From Ectocarpus siliculosus (Eukaryota > Sar > Phaeophyceae > Ectocarpales > Ectocarpaceae), in contig FN649741.1 in the NCBI GenBank assembly GCA_000310025.1, positions 739,544-803,543 on the forward strand: DNA of 64,000 bases, in the 5' to 3' direction. Position 1 is the first letter of the stretch. Each line of letters begins with the position of its first letter. The notes beneath the pieces are model-generated. The model was given only the letters and a program-made list of their open reading frames with translations, did no database searches and had not been told where the DNA came from. Positions 45,457-57,434 of this stretch are shown piece after piece. The position numbers were made by a program, and so were the translations under genes.

Positions 45457-48042
45457 ATGCCGGAGGGGACAGCGAGATGGCCGAGCGGTGGGATGCGGAG
45501 GAAGAGCAAAGGAGTAGACGATCTGTACACTTCCCGCGCTCGAGAGGCTCCTCAGAAGAAGCTATGGGTAAGATATTGTTGCATGTCCTGTCAAGTCGCG
45601 GGCGCATCATGCATGTGTAGCATGCATGCGAAGAACAGCAGTAGTTGGCCTCGCGACGAGGTGATACGCCAGATGATGGAGATCGAAATTTGAAGAACGT
45701 TCCCACATGACCCTACTCCGAGTTCTGCAGTTGAGAGAGGCAAGATGGTAGTGGACGACGGTAGACAAAGCGGATGCAAATCGTTCAGCATTCATTGTTG
45801 TTGACAATCTTGACAAGTCTGCTGCTTGCTGTAATCAGTCGCGATGTACAACATGTACGTGTACTTGTAGTCGGATTATCGGTCATTTGCTAGTTTCATC
45901 GGTGATTCTCCGTATGTCAAAGTGTCGAACCCGTTGACACCTCTGGAACGGCAGTGTGTCCGAATGAAAATCATTTCGATGGGGGCTCTTGGCGTGGGCA
46001 AGAGCTGCCTCATCAAGCGGTTCTGCGAAGAACGAGTGAGTTGGTGTGTGCGATCTTTTATGCAAGCATCGGTAGTACCCAACTTTGAAACGAGGAGTCA
46101 CGTTGAAGTGATGAGTAACACTTTATTCGTTGTAAATATGTTTCCCCTCCGATACTGTACGACCAAATGCGGGGGGTGTTAATAAAGAAGATGATCAAAT
46201 ATGGTATGTAGTTATCGCCAAGGTCGGTCATGTTTTGGTTCTTGACACAGGAACTGACGGGAAATGTGTTCTGTATACCAAAGAAAGCCAAATTATCGTA
46301 CTTTGCGAGAGGTGAGAGGTGCGTTTCGAAGCCAGCGCAAATTGCAGCTCCTCTGCTTTACGGCTTCGACCCTTCAACGCAGTTCGTGTCAAAGTATATC
46401 TCGACCATTGGCATCGACTACGGGGTGAAGCCGGTCACGGTAAACGGGGAATCGGTGCGCATCAACTTTTGGGACTTGTCGGGACACCCTGATTTCTTCG
46501 AGATTCGAAACGAGTTCTACAAGGATTCGCAGGGGGTGAGTAGCCACTAGCACCGAAGTTTCATGCTGCGAATGCCACGGTAGCGAACCGAAGTCCGAAT
46601 TTCGTAGTGTAGAGGTTCCCACCCTGCGCCTGCTACTGTAAGATCAATGACACGGTCTAGCCTTCCGCTAGTACAGCAGAGTTCAACACAATAGTACTCG
46701 CAAATTGTCTTACGACGATGTTGATATTTCGTAAGCTGAAAGAGCGTGCACTACTGCGCGGCTGTAACAGCGCCAAACAACCCCGATTCGAAGGTGGTGC
46801 ATGTCATGTCTTTCAATTGTCTACTTCGCGTTCAGGCGGTTCTGGTGTACGACGTGGCCAACCGAGCAAGTTTTGAAGAGCTGGAGCAGTGGCTAGTAGA
46901 AGCTGCCGACTTCGGTGCGGGCGGAATTCCCATGGCAGTGTGTGCAAATAAGGTGAGCAATCAAGGCGCAAGCACGATTCTTTGAAGCGAGCGGTTTTCC
47001 TGAGCAGTAATGCAGGTTGTTGTTTGTTGCCTTGGTGCTGCTGTCTATGTTATTGGCTCCCCGGCGTCAACTGGCACCATGTACGTATCTGGTTCGGTCA
47101 TATCAACAAAGAGACAAATTCATACAGGCACCCACCACTGCGCAAGCGCGCGGAAACAGCGGGATCATTAGTACAACTCATCTACTTGCTTCTCAGTCAG
47201 CGTAACGCAATAAATGTTACTGCACGGTTTTCCCGAGCATCGTTTGCTGAGAGTCCGGTCGCGGACGCTCGGACGCATGTATGGAATGTTACGGTTTCGA
47301 GGATTCACGGTCACGAACGTTTCGCATCACTTCGCACAGCGAGGGTCTCGGTAGCATTTCCGGCACGACGACCGTCTCCGTTGGCGAGCCTTTCGAATTG
47401 ATGATCCTGCATCGCAGATCGCTGATTGATTGGTGATACGTCAAGATACGTCAATCATTGGCATGCAGCACAAATTTCGTCACCGCGAGCAACAGCTCCT
47501 TCCCGGTTCCAGCGAACAAAGAGCGCTTGGTATCCCTTGCAGGCGGCCCCTGTGAATAACTGTCATCAGTAAACTTCAGCCGTTTTTAACAGGAAAAGTC
47601 GTAGTGAGCGAACACTCTTCCCGGGTTGCCCCCCACGTCCGATGCCTTCTTGAGGTACAATTCTACTCTTCCTCTTGGCTTGTTTCCATATGCGTGCAAC
47701 CCCCATTGTTCGGTGTAGAAGTTACGGAAAACAAGGGAAGACACATTTCCTCGTATTTACCAAGAAATGGCTGCATGAGCATGCCAAGACCGCCATCTTT
47801 GACAAAGGCTTCTCCAACCGCCCTCCTTGCCATCACCGTCTGCTCGCGACCGATCAATACTACTCTCGTGTGTGTACCTCAAGATCGATAAGAGACGAGT
47901 CGTTAGCGAAGAGGAGGGGCAGCGCTGGGCCAAAGATCATGGTTTCACGTATTTCGAAACGTCCGCGTGCTCCGGCGTCAACGTGGGAGCTTCTTTCTCG
48001 AACCTCTTCGAGAAGGCCTTGGCCCAAATGAAAGACCCGTGA
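45457..48042 (+). CDS. RJL-family small GTPase (DNAJC27-like, without J domain), five exons, 206 residues
   Basis: RJL proteins are an ancient Ras-superfamily branch whose distribution follows that of cilia and flagella. Exons are 45457-45567, 45955-46035, 46383-46535, 46836-46952 and 47884-48042; total 621 nt, exactly 207 codons, all phase 0. The G domain shows MKIISMGALGVGKSCLIKRF (P loop, Lys53-Ser54), SKYISTIGIDYG (switch I), FWDLSGHPDFFEIRNEFYKD (switch II), AVLVYDVANRASF, CANKID and FETSA. His99 replaces the catalytic Gln of Ras and Rab proteins, as in human DNAJC27. The protein ends ALAQMKDP, with no C-terminal Cys for prenylation and no J domain. Exon 1 is a basic 37-residue leader chosen because its frame and phase join exon 2; an ATG at 45964 inside exon 2 is the alternative start. 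Confidence 0.9.
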
Positions 48043-49645
48043 ATGCGAGAAAAGCCCTGGAGTATTGCGTATGCTGTCCTACGGGGATCGCGTGGCGCAC
48101 CCGTAAATAAGGCTCGGGATGATGCATGCAAAACATGTGCCGTGAATAGTGTTTTGCATTTGAAGGGAAGCACCCCACCACCCTTGTTGCACGAAATCAC
48201 CCATCCACGGGCCACCGTTTTGTGGATAACGCTAGGACCCTTTTCGACGGCTCAATTTCCCCACAATGCCGAGGAGGACAAGATAGAACATGGCGATGCC
48301 CATGCTTTTGGGAAACTCCGCCAGTACGCAACGTTTCACCATACGGTAACAATACTGCCCTCGTTGCTATCAAAAGGTGTAGTTGAGCGGGAGGAGTTTC
48401 TTCAAACGACATGGTCCCCCGCCGCACGGTAGGGGAATGATGAGCATCGAGTAGAGTGCGTTCAAAGCTGGAGGTGCCCCCGAACGCCTGAAGAACGTGT
48501 GACCCTCGTGGAAACTTCAATGGAACCGTAGCGGCTCGTGCGCCTACTTTCAGTTCTTCACCAACTGATCGGATCGCAAATTTGACTGCTATGGAGTTGT
48601 GGAGGTCACCTTCTCCCCAAACGTCTGTCGAGGATTTTCTCGATGTTGTTGTTATACATACATACGTATTGTGTATGTGTGTGCAGCATTTTTGAGATTA
48701 GACACTATGGATCGAGAAAAAAGTTGGCAGAGAATCGTCAAAAGTAAGGTATTTCTTGCCGGGGCGGTTTATTGGAGACAACTCTTCTTCACGCTGCTAA
48801 GTGCAATTGCTGCCACCTGTGAGAATCATCAGGGCCTGGAATCAACGGTTCGCTGCTGTTGCTTGCTTGTCCGAGCAATTCTCGTTGTAGGTATCGTATC
48901 AGTTGTTAGCGGCGGCGCAACACGAGCAGACGGGCGTTCAGTAAACACGTAGGTTAGGTTCGCACCGAGAGTGGGTATGTGCTACATGGTGCAGCATAGT
49001 AGGTAACAACTGGCAGAAGAGGCAGCTACTACTGTACTGCTGTAGACCTGTGCTTGCTTGTACAGGTAATCAGGAAGATCGCGTCGATATCTTCTCTGAA
49101 GAGAGAATAGAATCACGTGTGCAAGCGCTATTGTGCACATAGCAAATTCATCTTCTCTTGCATGTTAAAATACAACCCTTTTGTCTTTTTTTCTTCCTGT
49201 GATTCACTAAGTTTACTCTCCAACATCTTGTCTACAGCAGTACTCCAGCAGAAATGGCGTCCACACGACGCTATTGAAGCGTGCCTCAGGCGCCTTGTCT
49301 CTAAAAAAAAGGGTACTTGTGAGTCCGCCGCACTCACTCGTCTTTTTGTCTTTTCGGGGCGGTGGACGAATCTATTTGGGTCCGTGAATATATTCTGGAG
49401 TGGTGTACTACCGTAGTGCCCCAGTTCTGAGGACTCACTTTGCTGTATAGACCTACAGCACCCGAGCACCTGAAGCAGTGCGAATTTGGTGCCCTGCCTG
49501 TGTGCATGCGTAATATCATTTTTTTTTTTTTTCCATGGGCGGCACTGTCTCTCTTCTCTCGTTTCTCGTCTCTCGTTCTCTGCTGTGCCACTCAGACACA
49601 CACGCACACCCATCTTTTCTATCACACGCCGTCAACTACCCAACC
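48043..49645. other. Intergenic stretch between the RJL gene and the orphan gene
   Basis: About 1.6 kb between two plus-strand genes. Short ORFs on both strands lack domains, and no exon with matching splice sites was recognised. It presumably contains the RJL 3' UTR and the promoter of the next gene. Confidence 0.4.
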
Positions 49646-51417
49646 ATGACTATCCTCAAGCTCGCCACCTCCGTCAGTAAGAGCAAGGCCATCGGTGCCT
49701 CCTTTGTCGCCGCCACCGCGACCACAACCGTTTTCTACTCGGTCCTTCAAAGCACAGGTACAATTTTTGTTCGTGTTGTGTTGGAAAACTGCAGGCGCGG
49801 CCAAACGCGCTGCTGCCGTATGTGGTGTTGATGCCCAGCTGCAGAGCTGCAGTCTCCTACTCTCAGCCCTGTCACGCGCGTGTATATTGAGCGAAGTAGC
49901 CGTAGCAGAAGTCGTTGGTGCAAACGCTCCGCATCCCTGTTGTTGGCGAGGGAGTGCGTTGCAAGTTCTGATGTGATGTGCCCATGTCACCTCACGCACA
50001 CGTCATCAATGGACCAGAGCTCTACATAGAGTGCATCCGCACGCCCGCCGGGGAGAGAAGAACTCGCCGGTAACCGCCTCGACTACCAGACAGAGTGTCC
50101 TTTAGGGGCTTGACTCTGGCTGCTGCTTCCCTCACCGAACGCTGGGGGGAAGGCCGATATTGCAGCGAACGGGTGGTGCACGGCGGTGCCACATTCGGTG
50201 AATTATGCCGAATTTGCCTCTAACCTCTAACTTCTGTGCTGCTGTAGTGCTGTCAACTCTAAACGTCATACAAAACGGCCGCCAACGCTTTGCCTTTTAC
50301 GCCGCAATATTCAATCGTGTGTGAGCAGAGGATTAGGTAGGGTGGTGCGACAACAATAGTGGACAGGTGTGCTTGATGTGATATACCTGCGCGTCTTCCC
50401 TGCACTGCTGTCGACTTCTTATAGGCTGCTGTAGGCCGATGCATGCTCTCGTTGGTGGGAAATCGGGCAAGGCTTTGCTTTGCTTTGCTTTGCTTTCGTT
50501 CATCCGGACACTGACAAGTTGCACGTCACATGCCCAAGGCGGCGAGATGGCACTGCTACTGCTTATGTATACATACTGTATCGTTGACAGTGTATTTTTT
50601 TGTTACTACTGTAGAACCGGTGCGGAAAGAAAATTGTCAATACATCAATTCGTCTGTACTACTGGGCTTTTTCAAGGCGCCCCAGTGCGATCTGTCCGAT
50701 GTGTGCGATGCCAAAATACACACAGCAGCGGCCCTACTGGTGCCACGGCGGTGTTGTATGCACGCACCAGTGCCATCTCCACGACCGGTGCCATATCTCC
50801 GCCTCTTTGCATTGTGTAGGTGCTGTAATTTCCTCCTCTTTTTTCTCTCACCGTACCTGGTTTTATTTTTTATTTTATCTTTTTAATATGACACAACGAA
50901 TCCATCTCTATCATAGAAAAGAGTCTGAGACAGATTAGCAATGAATTCATAGCGTCAGAAAGTACCTGTATGTCTACGATTTCCCAGACAGCATATAGGG
51001 ACATCTCCCCTGTGGGTAACAGGCTCAACAAGACAGTTTGGTAGCTGTCTTGTGTGTCTCATATATGTTATGTTGGGAAGGTGCAGAAGAAATAAATGTG
51101 TTAGGTACTGTTGGGTAGTCTGGCGTTTTGTGTGTGGCACCCTTGTAGTTCCTGCTGTTCATATGACAAGCTCTCAAGCAAGACGTCAAGATCAATTCAA
51201 TTTAGTATTTACATGCCCTCGGGAGCGCTGCCTTCCGCCACTGCAGTACATTGCACCGATGATGCTGTTTGATCGCTTCTGTGCAACCAACTTTGATCGC
51301 CCGTTTCTCGTTTACTTCGACGCAGCGACCAGCCTCCGAACAATGAAGCCGGACTGGATGGCAGCACAAGACGACTGCGCAAGGTTCCAGAAGCAGGACC
51401 CCATGAAGATCAACTAG
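49646..51417 (+). CDS. Uncharacterised small protein, three inferred exons, 135 residues
   Basis: I do not recognise this protein. The model uses exons 49646-49757, 50615-50739 and 51247-51417; total 408 nt, exactly 136 codons. Support comes from good splice sites (CAG|GTACAA, CTACTGTAG|AA, CCACTGCAG|TA), matching phases and amino-acid composition unlike chance frames. Residues 1-37 open MTILKLATSVSKSKAIG, then an Ala/Thr-rich hydrophobic stretch ending VFYSVLQ, which could be a mitochondrial presequence or membrane anchor. The middle has several Cys (QCDLSDVCDAK). The end is FVYFD-like acidic-aromatic then charged (DDCARFQKQDPMKIN). The second donor is the weakest element. A small mitochondrial subunit is one guess, but nothing in the sequence proves it. 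Confidence 0.5.
50820..50948 (+). repeat. Dispersed repeat C, copy 1 (intron of the orphan gene)
   Basis: Similar to 63330-63462: a T-rich tract, ATGACACAAC, then AAAGAGTCTG, GACA, TTAG, GAAT and CATAGC in the same order. The identity is imperfect and judged by eye. Confidence 0.55.
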
Positions 51418-52618
51418 ACGATTTATCTAGTACTTGACAAGAGAGTATTTGTAGGAAGAATTTCAAGAACCGAGAAATACGACGAGGCCGATTGATTTTT
51501 TGGGGGTGGAGGGGGATTCTGCACAGCATGCAGGAGCGTGCCGCTTTTGTGTGTTAGGTATGCGTGAAAGAGTTCACGTGTTTCCGACGTGTCGAAGAGC
51601 AGGGGATAACGCTGGTGGAGTGACCTCGGCAACGGAGCGGGATGTCTTGTGAGTTGTTTAGTTCGGTCGGTCGTTTCTAGGATTCCTGCTTGCTCGTGCA
51701 GGCCTGGTTGTGGACGTGAGGAAGGCGAAAGTCGTAGGCGTAGAATTTCTCGGTGTGAAGTCTGCGAATTGCGGCACAGGAAGATCACGCAGATCGTTCC
51801 GTCCCCGTTGCTTTTGTTTTTTGTTTTGTTTTATTGTGTGGCGCAAGTTACGGTGGTGGTGGTCCTTATGCTTTGGGCGTACAGCGTGCGGCGAGGCGCC
51901 CCCTGTTTTTTCGCTGCTTTTTAATACCATGGTACATGGATTGTGATCAAACTTCGCATGCCGGCTTTGGACGAATGTGACCACCGGTAAACTGGGTGAG
52001 AAATCGCCTAGACTAGCGGTTGCAAGGGGTCGGCGGTGAGCTCCGCACCCAGGCTTTGAGACACCCCCCCTCATCGCCATACCTTTGGCAAAGTAGGAAG
52101 GAACGATTGGCCATCGGTGATCGGTCTTATGGGAGCAATGCTCCGTCATCTCGAGGACGCGTGGTCAATGGCCTTACCGCTAAGGCATGCAAAACATGAC
52201 GCCCCCCTTCATTGCTATCGAGATACCGGCCTGCAGTCGACCACCCAAATATTCTGAAGCCACCAAATCCTGAAGTGTTTCGTCCCAACTGGAGCATCAT
52301 CTTTAAGCACACTGGTGCGACCGCTGACCGACCCTGCCTGATGTTTAGACTGGGGCACAACCCGAGACATGTGTTCAGCTGTTCAGCTGTATACCATGTT
52401 TGCTGGCCAAAACGAAAGAGCCAGAAATTATTTGGTGGTTATGTTCAAGCCTATCTATACCTACCCTGTGTTCGACCCGCTCCCCGGCTTTCGACAAGAG
52501 GCACTCTCAGTGTCTTGCCTTATCCTCTTGGTCCAATATGCGCGCGCTTCCATCCTGAACCTCCCGCAGACATCTAACAGGTGCTTCGATCGTTTCGATT
52601 CTCGTACTGCCATGAAAA
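51418..52618. other. Convergent intergenic stretch between the orphan gene and the methyltransferase gene
   Basis: About 1.2 kb between facing stop codons, with short ORFs only. It contains one copy of a dispersed repeat (52081-52207) shared with an AMMECR1 intron. Confidence 0.45.
52081..52207 (-). repeat. Dispersed repeat A, copy 2
   Basis: Reverse-orientation match to 12841-12976; see that entry. It ends at a run of C, the complement of the G run at copy 1. Confidence 0.75.
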
Positions 52619-55600
52619 TTAACCCGAAGCGACCAGTTTTACTGGGAGGTCTTCGGTAGAGCTCGTAAAGCTGCTAGACAAAGTCGGCACAGTGTCGCCC
52701 CCTTGTGTCGAGAAACCGCCACCGTCCGATCCGCCTGTTAGGTTATCCCCGCCCGATGCTGTTGCTTTGCTTTGCATCGACGAACCTGTGGCGGTAGCCC
52801 CCGGTGTGGAAGCGGTGGCGCCGTGAGAGTCGACATCACCGTTCGACGTTGACCTAGGAGCGGCGTCGCTTTCCATTGCAGAATTGCGGGTGGCTTGACC
52901 GCCAGCCTCGAGCGGAACAAGGCTGCGCTCCTCAGTTTCCGTTGCCGCCGCTATCGCCTTTGCCTTTGCCTCCGCTCGGGCAGCTCCTTCGGTTAGCTTC
53001 CGCTTTGCCGCCTCTTCGTCTCGCTTTTTCTTCATCGCTTCGATCTCGTGCGGCGCCCTGAAGGGTGAAGTCCGGCCGTTGAAGGGTGTATTCGAAAGGT
53101 TGCCGATAGCACGTTTGGTTGAATCTCTCCGTGCGTGCTTGCGTGAGATACTTGCCGTGTTGGGAGGTCACCATACACATCAGAGGGAGGCCCTGTCGGC
53201 CCTGTTTTGATCAAGACAAAATACTCCGGAGTACATGCTGCCGTGTCTATCACGCCCTTCGCTAATCTTACCTGCCTCGAGCCTTCGATTGATTTTGGTT
53301 CTGCTTTCCCCGTAAGCTAGAAAGCAGCCGGAGACCCCACCTCAATTCTCAGAATTTCATAAGTTCATGCCACTTGCACTGGTTCACAGTGCTTCGCGGA
53401 GCAACGTTGCATTGTCTTTCGGGTTGAGCCCATACCACACGTGTTTACCGGAAAACGGCACACAATTGACGTGCTTTCTGCCCCCCGGGGCGCCGTATGT
53501 TCCAAGAAAACACGACGCACCCCGCGGGACATCTACTCCTACACCACGCGCCCCTGCTTTTAGTGTTGTTCGTGCCTTAACTTCTTCTCGAAGGTGGAAT
53601 GATTTGTTGCTTCGAGCGGGGGTAGCGTTTTTTCCGTCGTTTTTCCTTCAATGAGCGCCTCTGAAGCGCGGCGGTCGTTTCCTCCTGCGGATCATGGCAC
53701 TCACATGGCATACACAATCCGGTTTTGGTGCATGATACCCCGTCGTGACCGCGTCGAGTGCGAAAACGTGGTGCTGCGTGTTCGCATTGATATTGTCGAC
53801 TCTATGTCGTCCAACCGCTGCCTTTCTGCAGCTTCGATCTCCTCCTGGGTCCACTTGGTGCTCACGTAGACATTCAGGCCTTCGGACCCGTCTGAGTTGC
53901 AGGAATTAGGGGTCACGTGGGTTGGTCGTGATCCGACAAAGGAGGGCTACGTTGTCGAATGCTGTACTACTGTTGGGTGTTTCTGAAGAAAAATTCCGCG
54001 CCAACGCTTTTCCGTCTGGAATCGTCGTGGACTGCGTAAGGGAAAACTCAACTACTCCCCACCTCGGGTGTGCACGCTCCATGCAGACTGGTTTTCGCAC
54101 ACGTGCTGACAACAGTCCTGATTTGTTGCGCGCATACTCCCAGCCCTAGGATATGCGTGCCCAATAGCACCGTTTTCAAACAGAGCAACGACAAAGCAAT
54201 GAGGTACACATGGACGTTCCTCGATACAGCCGTAAAAAGAGACCCGGCGAGACTCAACAAATGACACCTGCTCCCGGCGACAACCACAAGAACTCACGAA
54301 TCGGAATGACGTTCGTTAGCCACTGCAGCCCTTCGTGTTCAAACATGTGCATTCTCGCGTCCGGGGCTCCGTCTGCCCAAGTAATAGCATTTCGCGTTTT
54401 TGTAGGGGTATGCGGGAGGGAAGATGCTTGCTTGTAAGCCTATCGCAAGTGAGTGAGAGCAAGAGAGGGATAAGACTAAATAGTGACAGCCAGTTGCGCT
54501 CTTCGCAGTTTTATTTATTTGCCGTATCGCCCGGTCGACTGAGTACGACAAAGAAACCTGCGTGTACACATTGCAAGCGACGACCGCGCCAGAGACTCCC
54601 TGCTGCAAACTTGGTTTCGTGACCTTATCATCGAGGAACACCTAGCGAACTCACCCGCATCAGGGCTTCGTGTCAAAGCAGCGTTACGCACTCACGTGAC
54701 ACACATAAAAAGACCCCGGATGGCCGGAGGACTCTGCAGCACTCGTGGAACATATCCACCACGTCGTCCGTCGTTCTGTACCCACAGATCAAAGAGTCCG
54801 CACATCCTGTTGTGAAAGCGTGCCAAGAGAAACAAGCCCCGTGCTCATGGTTCGTCATCGACGGTATAAAACACCTGAACAGCGTGACGGGTAAACGGTG
54901 AATGAGTTCTGGCGTACTCTGGCATTGAATATTCCTGATGTTACTCGATTAGGGTAGGCGACCAGTCCACCACGTAGTATAGTCATGGAATAGCAGGGGG
55001 GGTTCCACACTGTACGCAGGCGTCACTCAAATGCATTCAGACAGGGTGGTGGGCGCGACGCAATCTCCATCTAGAGCCAGACGCGGGTACGGGCAACACC
55101 TTTGTCGAAGATTCCGTCGAACAAGTTGTCAGGAAGGCTATCCATTTTCCTAGCGTCGCCAACCATATCTGATGTACGCCGCGTGGCAGGGGGCAAAGCG
55201 CGAAGAAAGAGCATGCATGCATGGTGTGTACGGTGTTTTTTTTTTTGCCTTGTCGACAAATTCCTCGAGAGAAGTATTTACTTCTTCGCAAGAAACCGAG
55301 GCTCAGATTTTGGCCAAACTTATGCAAGAAAATGCCCTAAGAATTTGGCATAACGGCCGGCGCTACATCAATTCCCACTAAAGAAGAAACCTTTGCTCAG
55401 TGGTGGGGACGAAATAAGGTTTGAGCCTCGCCCAAAATATGTGTTTCTTATTCGCGGGCCGGCACTGGAATATACGGCGTCGTGAGTGGGCGTAAAGACC
55501 GTCGTTTCCAAGTGTAGTTTTTTTCGGCAACGCTGCCACGGGGCCAGACTGCAATCGCTGCTCCAAGGGGCAGCAATCCACCACCGAGCGAACTGTAACA

Positions 55601-56892
55601 ACCCTTTCTGTATAGCTGCAATTTACGCACGACCGTATATCTTTGCAGTGAAAAGGGAACTGCTATTTCCAAGTGTCCTGGAGACAAACTTTCTCATTGT
55701 TCGAGCATTTGAGCCTCAACTAAGTTCTCGTTTTGACAAGTAGCTGTCATTCTTGCGACGCGGCCATTCCCGAAGTAAAAGAATGAACCGCATGTTGGCA
55801 AGCTTACATTCGATGCCCTCCTTGTCCTGGTCGCCTGCCTGCATGAGTCCGATCGCCGTTGCAGAGATGTCCATTGCGGTGATGCAACGGTAGCCCAAGG
55901 CATGCATCTGTGATGCAATTGTCGAGAGCCCGCAACCAACGATCAGGATCCGCTGACCTTTCGGCTGACCAAAGTACGACTCAAAGGTCACTTTTACTGG
56001 ACGGAGAGTTGATGACAGCAACAGGAGAGTCAAGAGGGAGCTCGTGAGTGAGTACGTATCCCTTCCGATCACCCACGGTACAAGGCTACACGTTGTTGAC
56101 TCACCGGGTATGTACAGCAATATCTTATCTTGCAAGTAGATTGCGCCCCTATCACAAAACTTACGGCATGTGACCTCCTTGGTTGTTTATTTGCAGCAGA
56201 TGGCAAGATGCCAATACTTGTACGACGTGCTTCGTGGTCCTCACATTTATCGTGCTCAAAGTACCAGTCATAGCGGTAGCTGGTGCCGAATTCTTTCCGG
56301 TCCAATTCGTCTGAACAGATGGTGCGGTCGGCGCATCAAAACGAAGCACCACAAGGAGGGGTTGACGGTGAATGTGACCTCGACATAATGTAGCGTTTCC
56401 CCAACGTCTGTCGAGGACGATTCCTCTTTTCACATGTGGGTCGCGGTGAAATGACTTTTTGTGGACAAGAAGGAACCAGGGCTCAATTCCACCGTCCACC
56501 TATGCATACAATTTGTGGGGGACCAATAACACTAATTTTCGAACTTGGCGACGTTGCAGATGTGGTGCACAGGCTCAGATTGTGAAGAGGTGAATCGAAT
56601 TAGGGCAACCGGTTGGGTTATGGCATGGCATATGCATACAAGGGCGCTCCAAAAGGGGGGCGGGGTCAGAGGCCAGAGGATCCCTCATTTCACATGGATC
56701 GTACGGAGTTGTCAGTATGTTTAGCGCGTGTAGATAATGACAAAGCAGGGAGTGGATTGAACACCCTGGACCTATATAGTGCAGTCGCCCTGGCGGCATT
56801 TGACGCTGCTTACATCGCCTCTCCCAGTAGGTTGGTTCGCCGTAGTTGACCGGACCCTCGTCTCTATCCAGCCATTTTATCGGGTTCGACAT
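52619..56892 (-). CDS. Class I SAM-dependent methyltransferase of the METTL13/EEF1AKMT4 type, eight exons, about 367 residues
   Basis: Likely a protein methyltransferase; in animals relatives modify elongation factor 1A or citrate synthase. Exons in transcript order are 56892-56814, 56310-56245, 55996-55808, 55168-55100, 54806-54696, 54372-54298, 53891-53816 and 53057-52619; total 1104 nt, exactly 368 codons. Landmarks are NYGEPTYWERRYE, YRYDWYFEHDKLK, SAM motif I ILIVGCGLSTIASQM (about residues 65-79), the acidic ribose-binding AMDISATAI, DARKMDSLPDNLFDGIFDKG, the helix and strand CRVLRPSGVFLCVSHGAPD and a final NVYVSTKW. The last 145 residues are a charged Lys/Glu/Ala helix followed by a Ser/Thr/Gly-rich disordered tail, absent from the core family. 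Exons 1-6 are strongly supported by frame and motifs. The exon 7 donor (GTTGGA) and exon 8 are the least certain. Confidence 0.82.
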
Positions 56893-57434
56893 GATGATAC
56901 GGCAAGATGCCTGCCCGTGAGCCGCTCGATCTATCGGTTACTGGGTCCTTTAGGCGTTCTAAGAACAACACATATCATTATCGACAACCAATGTAGTAAT
57001 CATCTTGTGGGCTACGGGTCTCTTTTGGGATCCATCGAACGACGTGCTCGACGAAAAATTTGAACACAAAAACAACAGGTACATTTAAAACGAAACCGTC
57101 GCATTCGCGTCGCCCCCACCCTTGCACCCACCCGCACGTGATGTGCCGGTTTGAATCGAGCCCCCACGACCAGTTTGAATTCAACATGGCAGTGAGACAG
57201 GAGAGTGAAAATAATTCAAAGGCAGAGACAGGGACAGACAAGGAGAGCGATATCAAGAGGGCTGGGAAGAGAAGAGCTAGAAATCAACGCCCGCTAGGCG
57301 TCTCTACCCTCTGGATTTCTTCCGTCATCGACGACGACTGGGCGGTAAAACACACCGTATTTTTCAAATTTGTCAACTGAAAGAGGGGCAGGAGGTGTGC
57401 CAGGTAGTGCCGAGAGACCAAAGGCATCAACAGC
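56893..57434. other. Divergent intergenic region between the methyltransferase gene and SMC5
   Basis: 542 bp between two start codons on opposite strands, containing both promoters. A 106-codon plus-strand frame at 57060-57380 ends before the SMC5 start and is out of its frame. It may be 5' leader sequence with upstream ATGs rather than a gene. Confidence 0.45.

Noticed and set aside
45477-45489. ATGGCCGAGCGGT, resembling the D arm of a Ser or Leu tRNA
   Set aside because: No T-arm box or acceptor stem follows, and the stretch lies in RJL exon 1. A similar GATGGCAGAGCGGT near 34384 fails for the same reason.
57060-57380. 106-codon frame upstream of SMC5 as an extra N-terminus
   Set aside because: It ends in a stop before the SMC5 start, and no donor could join it to a frame-compatible acceptor.
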